The translations under genes were made by a program, and so were the position numbers. Positions 13,101-21,900 of a stretch of 64,000 nucleotides of DNA are shown here, in pieces (within the stretch, counting starts at the first letter, position 1; each line of letters starts with the position of its first letter). Origin of the DNA: Argopecten irradians (lineage: Eukaryota > Mollusca > Bivalvia > Pectinida > Pectinidae); NCBI RefSeq assembly GCF_041381155.1, contig NC_091144.1, positions 18,299,544 through 18,363,543 of the forward strand, in the 5' to 3' direction. Below the pieces are notes generated by a model. The model was given only the letters and a program-made list of their open reading frames with translations, was not told the DNA's origin and searched no databases.

Positions 13101-13801
13101 AACTAGTACCTAAGTAACTTAATTTGAAAATTTTAAAATAACTATATGATTATTAAAACTTCCGAATTAAAATAATATTGCCAATTGCTTATGATGCATT
13201 TAGTGTTTCTTCGTTTCGATTCAGTGGTGAATGTCCGCGAGACTCTTGCAAAAAATGTGTTGTCAAAACAAAGTCTGTTTCGAATTCCCTTTCAGAATTA
13301 CAACTGCCCTGGTATTGTTTATATTTTAATTTGTCATAACATTGACATTTAATTTAATTTTACACATACATCTTCATTATTATTTTCAATACTTGAACAT
13401 CTTACTATTACCCATCTGTCATACGACTGTTACAACAATGATCATGACAAGACATCGAAAAATCCAAGATGGCGACCTCATAGATCGATGTTATTAGGCC
13501 AGTTATCTGCAAATAAGACCCACCACCACTTTTGACCTTTACTTCTTCTTTGGGTGGGGGTCTTGAGCTTATTAGCAGTGAAATACGGTATGATGATCAC
13601 ATACAACAATACAAGGTATTCAAAATTTCAAACCACACTCAGTCATTTCTGCACTCAGTTTCATCAGCATAAATATTCCTTAACATTAAGCAATCCATTT
13701 ACTTAAATTTAAAATTCTTCATATGAAGGCAAATAATTCTGGACAACTGACAAACAATTTTTGACATACAGCCACGTGCACTGTTGTATTGAAAACAGAA
13801 T

Positions 13802-13833
<32 letters not shown>

Positions 13834-15693
13834 TAAGATAAATTCTATCACAGCAACTGAATTATCATACCTTGACATGGTCAATAGACCAACATTATTT
13901 TCTGGATTTGCTCGTGTCTTTGAGTGGCAAACAAGGTTGACTGCATCCTGCTGTGCCTGTAGTCGTGTTGGAACAAAATCACCATTTCTCATGTAATCGC
14001 TGTTGTCAACACTGCAAATGAAATAACATCATTTTATTATAGTGGAATAGTCACACAAAGGAAGGCTATAGCTAAAGTCGGTTAAAGTGAACAGTCGGGC
14101 AAGGATGGCTAAAGTCGGTAAAAATGGTGTGAATGTATCCAGTATAATTTCTTATGAAATGGAAAAATAAAATCTCTCGCCAAAATCTGTCTGCGTACGA
14201 AGAAAGTAATTTAAAGTATAGGAATCCTAATACGTCCTCCCGGCTGACTATGTACGTGGTTACATTTACACGCAGCCTCGCTTTCAATACTTTCAACTTT
14301 CCTTTACTTTAATGGTCAGAACTGGGAAACATAGAACTTGGCCGTTGTATTAATATGTGAGAACTTTTGGAAGGCCAATGAACGCATTTAGACTGGTTTT
14401 CTTTGCCCGACTATTCACCTTAAAGTGGTGCGAATACATTGTATGTGTGTGTATATCCAGTATAATTCCTTATGAAATTGAAAAATAAAACATCCCCCAA
14501 AATCACTCTGTATGCGAATAAATTCATTTATAATATATGAATCCTAAAATGTTTTCCGGTCTGGATATGACCATGGTACTGCCTACTGGTTACATTTCCA
14601 CGCAGCCTGGCTTTCAGAGAGTTAGGCAAATTTATATTTAGAACTGTGCTAAATTTACACTAGGCTTTTCCATTATTTCAATGGTCAAAACTGAACAATA
14701 AACCGTCGTTTTGATGTGTAAGGACTTTTGGAAGGCCGATGAATGCATTTAGACAGGTTTCTTTGCCCGACCATTCATTTTAAAGATGCATGCTCAGACA
14801 GAGCATAAAGGAATAAAACGATACCCATGGTCTAACTAACAAAAAAATGCATAAAAAATAATTCATTTGCTTCTATGCTTAAGCAATAAGTACTTAATTA
14901 ATTCCATATCAGTCCATTCATACAGTAACAAAGGCCAAGGCCAATTAAGCTCTGCCCACTGGTGGTGTAACTTTGGTGGTTTGAATTAGCTTTGTATTAC
15001 TGTACATTAATCTTTTAATCTTTAATAAATGATTTCTTCCTAATTTTCTGACCTATCCTTAGATGTCATACACCAAAATCACTAGGAAATAGGATAGTTT
15101 CAGAGGGTCCCGGGTTCGAATCCCGGTCTGGCCGCTACATTTTCTCCTCTCCTGTTACATCTCAAAGGAAATAAAGTTTTAAGTTCACAGCTAAAAAGCT
15201 CATTAATAATCTCATTGAAAGACTTAAGTCGAGGAATAAAAAGACAAAGACTCGCTGCAGTCCGTCTCAGGGAGAATGGATCCTGTATACGTATCATCAG
15301 ACTTTATCCATTCTGGAAATTTAGTCAAAATGTAATTTTAATATTATTTATCAGTTTTGACCATGCATATTGGTATACAGATACACGTATAACTGTCACA
15401 TAGCCCTACATTTGAGAGATAAATATGTGCATTTAAATTCAATATAAGATATGTATAAATACGAAAATTCAAACGATTTTCTAATGTCAAAATTTGTCTA
15501 TTTCGCTTTGTCATCACACAAAATGTGAACTTATTTGTAGTTCGCTGAAAACATTTAGAAATTTTGACTCAAAATAACATCTTCCGTAAAATACACCGAA
15601 AAAACTGATTGGAAGAATTATTGTTTCAACCAAATTGTGCTATTAGAAATATTTTAATTTTGCTTACCACACAATCGTACTTTCAAGCACCAT
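7138..15693 (-). CDS. PSMD4: 26S proteasome non-ATPase regulatory subunit 4 (Rpn10), 11 coding exons
   Basis: This is a ubiquitin receptor of the 19S particle that captures polyubiquitinated substrates. Exons on the minus strand are 15693-15668, 14011-13871, 12908-12797, 12482-12396, 11493-11425, 10999-10938, 10478-10325, 9910-9796, 8551-8396, 7914-7826 and 7317-7138. All introns are GT-AG, and the exons sum to 1191 nt in one frame, giving 396 residues (human about 377). The N-terminus [20 protein letters not shown] starts a VWA domain running to about residue 190. Ubiquitin-interacting motifs are near 212-231 ([14 protein letters not shown]) and 290-306 ([13 protein letters not shown]). A further UIM-like stretch with LEQALAMS lies near 258-273. 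The tail is lysine/aspartate-rich (KKDKDKDSK), as in the family. The start matches the family exactly. It is transcribed divergently from RCCD1. Introns contain MITEs, a SINE-like repeat and an (AT)n run. Confidence 0.96.
9214..9435. repeat. Tandem duplication of about 110 bp in PSMD4 intron 8
   Basis: Two diverged direct copies share TTATCGACTATTT, CGGCGAGGTGCTTG (CGGTGAGGTGCTTGG in the first), CAAGCGTTT and TTATACGCTTCCAGTTCCA. They lie in the intron between the exons at 9910-9796 and 8551-8396. The rest of this 1.2-kb intron shows no gene. Confidence 0.75.
9674..9700. repeat. Perfect 10-bp-stem hairpin
   Basis: TAGGGCGAGC and GCTCGCCCTA are exact inverted copies separated by a 7-nt loop, inside PSMD4 intron 8. 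It could be a remnant of a small palindromic element. No function can be assigned. Confidence 0.7.
11705..12010 (-). mobile_element. SINE-like dispersed repeat, inverted and partial copy
   Basis: Read on the minus strand, this stretch aligns by eye with 31785-32335. Shared landmarks on the plus strand here include TTTGGGAGACTG, CAGAAACTACCACTTT, GTGTGTCTTAGCCAGGG and AACCCAGA. It lies within PSMD4 intron 4, opposite to the other copy, and lacks the head. No protein is encoded. Confidence 0.65.
13500..13595. mobile_element. Small inverted-repeat element in PSMD4 intron 2
   Basis: AAGACCCACCACC and GGTGGGGGTCTT form inverted arms, flanked by TGCAAATAAGA and GAGCTTATTAGCAG. The short palindromic structure and lack of an ORF suggest a MITE. 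The boundaries are approximate. Confidence 0.4.
13799..13828. repeat. (AT)n microsatellite
   Basis: About 14 TA dinucleotides in PSMD4 intron 2, about 45 bp downstream of the exon 2 donor on the gene strand. Confidence 0.9.
14082..14424. mobile_element. MITE, TTTAAAGTGAA family (copy 2)
   Basis: This is nearly identical to the element at 5969-6316 in sequence and orientation, with left end TTAAAGTGAACAGTCGGGC and right end GCCCGACTATTCACCTTAA. It sits in PSMD4 intron 1, about 70 bp upstream of the exon 2 acceptor. The high similarity to copy 1 suggests fairly recent activity. Confidence 0.8.
14420..14784. mobile_element. MITE, TTTAAAGTGAA family (copy 3, diverged, abutting copy 2)
   Basis: Directly after copy 2 the same body recurs (TATATCCAGTATAATTCC, ACTTTTGGAAGGCCGATGAA) with more substitutions and an extra stretch around 14610-14660. 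It ends in TTTGCCCGACCATTCATTTTAAA. Its left terminal repeat is reduced, so copies 2 and 3 form a head-to-tail dimer sharing one boundary. Confidence 0.75.
15100..15140 (+). other. tRNA-like T-arm (B box), probable SINE remnant
   Basis: CCGGGTTCGAATCCCGG forms a perfect 5-bp stem with a 7-nt T loop, followed by a 7-nt acceptor-like strand TCTGGCC. No matching 5' acceptor strand, D arm or anticodon arm is seen upstream, so this is not a tRNA gene. It is probably the B box of a decayed tRNA-derived SINE in PSMD4 intron 1. Confidence 0.45.
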
Positions 15694-15934
15694 CTTGGAA
15701 CGATTTGGTGATCTGACAACACTGGTTTTTGATTGGCTATTAAATTCGTGAGAAAAAAAATATTTTGCTGTTGAATCAATAAATGATATAATAGTGTTAT
15801 TTTGTTACAGTTTTGAACTTTGTTTATTATTTCCATGGGTAATTTAATTAAAAGGATAAAAGAAAAATGTATTTTATGCGTTCCTGAATTTTTGGATAAA
15901 CTAAAATTAAAAACGACGAGTTGGATTTCCGACA
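15694..15934. promoter_or_regulatory. Shared divergent promoter region of PSMD4 and RCCD1
   Basis: Only 241 bp separate the two start codons, so this stretch must hold both 5' UTRs and promoters, unless further 5' exons exist. GATTGGCT at 15731-15738 is an inverted CCAAT box relative to RCCD1 and a forward one (AGCCAATC) for PSMD4. No clear TATA box is present. The arrangement suits a bidirectional housekeeping promoter; this is inference from spacing and one motif. Confidence 0.6.
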
Positions 15935-18900
15935 ATGGATGTTGATGTGTGGGGCGCTGGATTTAATGGATTCAAACAAATTTCAGAACAATATAGGCAT
16001 GGCAGTGTTGTTTCGGAACCACAAATGATACAAACAACTTGCTGCATTTTAAACATCACCCTGTCTTGGTCGCAACTGGCACTTATTGATGGTAACATAA
16101 CATGTAACAACAACTATGTAGTCTTGCTCATGTCCCTACATTGGTTGAAAAAGTAAATTAACAGTGATAATCCCTTTAGTCAGTTTTATAAATGAAGGAG
16201 AAAAAAAAAGTGATTGACAGAAAAAAAAATACAAAAATATTTTCCGAACAAATAAATAAATTAGATGAAGTATCAATTTATCTATTTTTTGTTTAATGTT
16301 TTAACTATTAAATTTGCATAAAAGTTTTACATATACAGTACAGTAATCAATGACTGATCGCCAGGTGTAATATAGCCACGCCTTGTGCTCACAAACGCAT
16401 GTGTTTCTATTCAATGTCGGAGCAAACATCGTGGCACACACAATACAAAATACAAAGTCACGTGCGGTTTGATTGACAGCTAGCGATCCGTCAATTTGTT
16501 TAGTGGTGTGAAGTGTGATTATTATGTCATTTGTATAAATGAGTATATGGACTATGATCTGAATATAGAGGCACGCATATATATATATAGTGCCTACAAT
16601 TTCAGAATAATCTAAATTAAACTAAATATGTAATTACCCTTGAAGGACCAATATTCGTCAGGGTAATCAAATTTTCCGTATATCAACAAACCAGCAAGAA
16701 ATAAAATGTACCAATTTATAATTAATTACTTTGTACTTTAATTTGTTAATTTGTAAAAGTATGAAATTTTGACCAAATTATATTTCATTTAATTGAGTGC
16801 ATGCCACCTTCAATTTTCTCAATTTAAATTTTCAAAGCATTTTAAATTACTACGTATATCAACAAACCAGCAAGAAATAAAATGTACCAATTTATAATTA
16901 ATTACTTTGTACTTTAATTTGTTAATTTGTAAAAGTATGAAATTTTGACCAAATTATATTTCATTTAATTGAGTGCATGCCACCTTCAATTTTCTCAATT
17001 TAAATTTTCAAAGCATTTTAAATTACTACTTATACTTCAGGTATACTTACATTTTATTGAAAATTATTTTTTATTGAAGGGAATGGGAAAATCATCACTT
17101 CACCATTTAAAGCAGAAAAAAATGAGACTTTAAAAAGCGGAGAAAATCAGCACAATGAACATTTTACTTGTAGGAGTTTAACATGTTTAAATGACCAGAT
17201 ATTGGCTCTACTCAGTGACGGAAGTGTCCAGATACTAACAGAGTCACACAGTATGAAGACTGTGAAGTATACTGAAAGAGATGTCAATCAAAGGAATGAT
17301 GTAGATAATAAACACCAGACAAGTCCAGCTTCAAGTGTAAAGAGTATCCATGGTACAGATAAAGAATTATTTTTCCTTGAAGGTTTGTGACAATTACTAC
17401 TGTAACAAATATTTATCATTGATCTTCAACTGATGCCAAAGTCTAAACTCATGAGAGCTAGATTGTATTATTTTATTTTAAGATATAAATCAGTTCTTGC
17501 TTTAATAATTTGTAATGATATGTTAGGGGTGAGTGTTTGATTGGCATGGAGTTATTATTTAAGTATGGCACAGTTTGTGTGGACTAGCTGAAATATGTTA
17601 AAGCATTGATGTCACTATATTCTTATTTCATGGGGGTATGAAAGAAATTTTGTTTGCAAACTATGCACGAATCAGCAATAAACATGCAAGTCTTTTTGTT
17701 ATAACATAGTACATTTTAACCAAAAGGTAATATTGTTTTATTATAAATAATAAATAAATGTATTAAAATAAATATTATAATAGTAAGATATTATGTTATG
17801 TAGTTTCAGGAACACTCAGCAGTTGCATTCTCACACACCTTGATACTGAGACCTGGATTATGTCCCCTTTAATGCCTGTGTTATGTGCTGAACCAATTGT
17901 ATCAGTGAGCTGTGGAAAGGAGCATGTGCTTCTACTAGGCAAGAACAGACAGATTTACTCCTTTGGTGGAGGCAGGTACGTACAACTTCTCACAGATCAG
18001 GCAGTAACAGTAATGGGGGGAGGTAGGTAAGTACAACTTCTCACAGATCAGACAGTAACAGTAATGGGGGGAGGTAGGTAAGTACAACTTCTCACAGATC
18101 AGGCAGTAACAGTAATGGGGGGAGGTAGGTAAGTACAACTTCTCACAGATCAGGCAGTAACAGTAATGGTTGGAGGTAGGTAAGTACAACTTCTCACAGA
18201 TCAGACAGTAACAGTAATGGGGAGGTAGGTAAGTACAACTACTCACAGATCAGGCGGTAACAGTAATGGTTGGAGGTAGGTAAGTACAACTTCTCACAGA
18301 TCAGACAGTAACAGTAATGGGGGAGGTAGGTAAGTACAACTACTCACAGATCAGGCAGTAACGTAACAGTAATGGTTGGAGGTAGGTAAGTACAACTTCT
18401 CACAGATCAGACAGTAACAGTAATGGGGGAGGTAGGTAAGTACAACTTCTCAAAGATCAGGCAGTAACAGTAATGGGGAGAGGTAGGTAAGTACAACTTC
18501 TCACAGATCAGACAGTAACAGTGATGGGGAGGTTGGTAAGTACAACTTTTTACAGATCAGACAGCAACAGTAATGGGGAGGGGAGGTAGGTAAGTACAAC
18601 TTCACACAGATCAGGCAGTAACAGTAATGGGGAGGGGTAGGTAAGTACAACTTCTCACAGATCAGGCAGTAACAGTAATGGGGGAGGTAGGTAAGTATAA
18701 CTTCTAACAGATCAGACAGTAACAGTAATGGGGAGAGGTAGGTAAACTTCTCACAGATCAGACAGTAACAGTTATGGGGGGAGGTAGGTAAGTACAACTC
18801 TCACAGATCAGACAGTAACAGTAGTTGGGAGGTATAGGTAAGTACAACTTCTCACAGATCAGGCAGTAACAGTAATTGGGAGAGGTAGGTAAACTTCTCA

Positions 18901-21900
18901 CAGATCAGACAGTAACAGTTATGGGGGGAGGTAGGTAAGTGCAACTTCTCACAGATCAGACAGTAACAGTAGTTGGGAGGTATAGGTGAAGTACAACTTC
19001 TCACAGATCAGACAGCAACAGTAATAAAGAGGGAAGGTAGGTAAGTACAATTTCGCACAGATCAGACAGTAACAGTGATGGGGAGGTTGGTAAGTACAAC
19101 TTCTCACAATCAGACAGTAACAGTAGTTGGGAGGTATAGGTAAGTACAACTTCTCACAGATCAGGCAGTAACAGTATGGGGGGTAGGTAAACTTCTCACA
19201 GATCAGACAGTAACAGTTATGGGGGGAGGTAGGTAAGTACAACTTCTCACAGATCAGACAGTAACAGTAGTTGGGAGGTATAGGTAAGTACAACTTCTCA
19301 CAGATCAGGCAGTAACAGTAATGGGGAGAGGTAGGTAAGTACAACTTCTCACAGATCAGACAGTAACAGTGATGGGGAGGTAGGTAAGTACAACTTCTCA
19401 CAGATCAGACAGTAACAGTAATGGGGAGGGGAGGTAGGTAAGTACAACTTCTCACAGATCAGGCAGTAACAGTAATGGGGAGAGGTAGGTAAGTACAACT
19501 TCTCACAGATCAGACAGTAACAGTAATGGGGGGAGGTAGGTAAGTACAACTTCTCACAGATCAGACAGTAACAGTAATGGGGAGGGGTAGGTAAGTACAA
19601 CTTCTCACAGATCAGGCAGAAACAGTAATGGGGAGAGGTAGGTAAGTACAACTTCTCACAGATCAGACAGTAACAGTGATGGGGAGGTTGGTAAGTACAA
19701 CTTTTTACAGATCAGACAGCAACAGTAATGGGGAGGGGAGGTAGGTAAGTACAACTTCTCACAGATCAGGCAGTAACAGTAATGGGGAGGGGTAGGTAAG
19801 TACAACTTCTCACAGATCAGACAGTAACAGTGATGGGGAGGTTGGTAAGTACAACTTCTCACAGATCAGACAGCAACAGTAATAAAGAGGGGAGGTAGGT
19901 AAGTACAATTTCGCACAGATCAGACAGTAACAGTGATGGGGAGGTTGGTAAGTACAACTTCTCACGATCAGACAGTAACAGTAGTTGGGAGGTATAGGTA
20001 AGTACAACTTCTCACAGATCAGGCAGTAACAGTTATGGGGGGAGGTAGGTAAACTTCTCACAGATCAGACAGTAACAGTAGTTGGGAGGTATAGGTAAGT
20101 ACAACTTCTCACAGATCAGGCAGTAACAGTAATGGGGAGAGGTAGGTAAGTACAACTTCTCACAGATCAGACAGTAACAGTGATGGGGAGGTTGGTAAGT
20201 ACAACTTTTTACAGATCAGACAGTAACAGTAGTTGGGAGGTATAGGTAAGTACAACATCTCACAGATCAGGCAGTAACAGTAATGGGGAGAGGTAGGTAA
20301 ACTTCTCACAGATCAGACAGTAATAGTTATGGGGGGAGGTAGGTAAGTACAACTTCTCACAGATCAGACAGTAACAGTAGTTGGGAGGTATAGGTAAGTA
20401 CAACTTCTCACAGATCAGGCAGAAACAGTAATGGGGAGAGGTTGGTAAGTACAACTTTTTACAGATCAGACAGCAACAGTAATGGGGAGGGGAGGTAGAT
20501 AAGTACAACTTCGCACAGATCAGGCAGTAACAGTAATGGGGAGGGGGAGGTAAGTACAACTTCGCACAGATCAGACAGTAACAGTGATGGGGAGGTTGGT
20601 AAGTACAACTTCTCACAGATCAGGCAGTAACAGTGATGGGGAGGTTTGTAAGTACAACTTCTCACAGATCAGACAGTAACAGTAGTTTAGAGGTATAGGT
20701 AAGTACAACTTCTCACAGATCAGACAGCAACAGTAATGGGGAGGGGAGGTAGGTAAGTACAACTTCTCACAGATCAGACAACAACAGTAATGGGGAGAGG
20801 TAGGTAAGTACAACTTCTCACAGATCAGACAGTAACAGTAATGGGAAGGTAGGTAAGTACAACTTCTCACAGACCAGACAGTAACAGTAGTTGAGAGGTA
20901 TAGATAAGTACAACTTCTCACAGATCAGACATTAACAGTAATGGGGGGTAGGTAAGTACAACTTCTCACAGATCAGATAGTAACAGTAATGATGAGGTAG
21001 TTAAGTACAATTTCTCACTGATCAGGCAATAAATTAATGGGGAGGTATGTACACAATTTAAGTACAACTTCTAACAGTTAGAGCAGTAACAGTAATGGGG
21101 AGGTATGTACACAATTTAAGTACAACTTCTAACAGTTAGAGCAGTAACAGTAATGGGAAAGTAGGAAATTATAGTGAAGTAACGTAAATCAAAGTACAAC
21201 TCCTTACATTTATTGGTTTGAGAGGAGGATGGGGGACAGGATGTACAACTTTGAGGCCAAAAGAGGTTATTCTCTGATGAGAAAAACGAGTTTTTGTTTT
21301 TATCCCCTGCCCATCGAAGTTGACGGGGGATATACAAATGGGTTCCGTCCGTCCGTCCGTCTGTCCGTCCGTCTGTCCGTCCGTCTGTCCGTCCGTCTGT
21401 CTGTCCGTACGAAAGGTTTCCGGAGCATAACTCTAAAACCAGTAGAGATATTTCCACGAAACTTCATACACACATTGGTCTTATGGTCTAGTAGTGCCTT
21501 TTGCTATTTTTAGGTTTTCTTTTTTTTGCATTTTTTCCGTAACCATGGAAACATTGCTGAAAATATCATATTTTTGTACCAGGTTCGTTTCCGGAGCATA
21601 ACTCTAAAATCAGAAGAGATATTTCCACGAAACTTCATAGACACATTGGTCTTATGGTCTAGTAGTGTCTTTTGCTATTTTAAGGTTTTCACTTTTTGTA
21701 CTTTTTTCTGTTACCGTGGAAACATTGCTGAAAATGGCAGATTTTTGTGTAAGAATCGTTTCCGGAGCACAACTCTAAAACCAGCAGAGATATTTCCATG
21801 AAACTTCATAGACACATTGTTCTGATGGACTAGTAGTGCTTTTTGCTATTTTTAGGTTTTCATTTTTTGCACTTTTTCCGTAACCATGGAAACATTGCTG

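Noticed and set aside
15100-15140. tRNA gene suggested by a perfect T-arm
   Set aside because: The D arm, anticodon arm and 5' acceptor strand are missing. A SINE B box is more likely.
17935-20921. A series of minus-strand ORFs of 68-150 codons with a repeated PHYCYCLICEKLYLPTS-like peptide
   Set aside because: They are readings of the RCCD1 intron 3 minisatellite, which stays open because its unit length is often a multiple of three. They shift and stop with unit length and lie inside a spliced intron of a well-supported gene.
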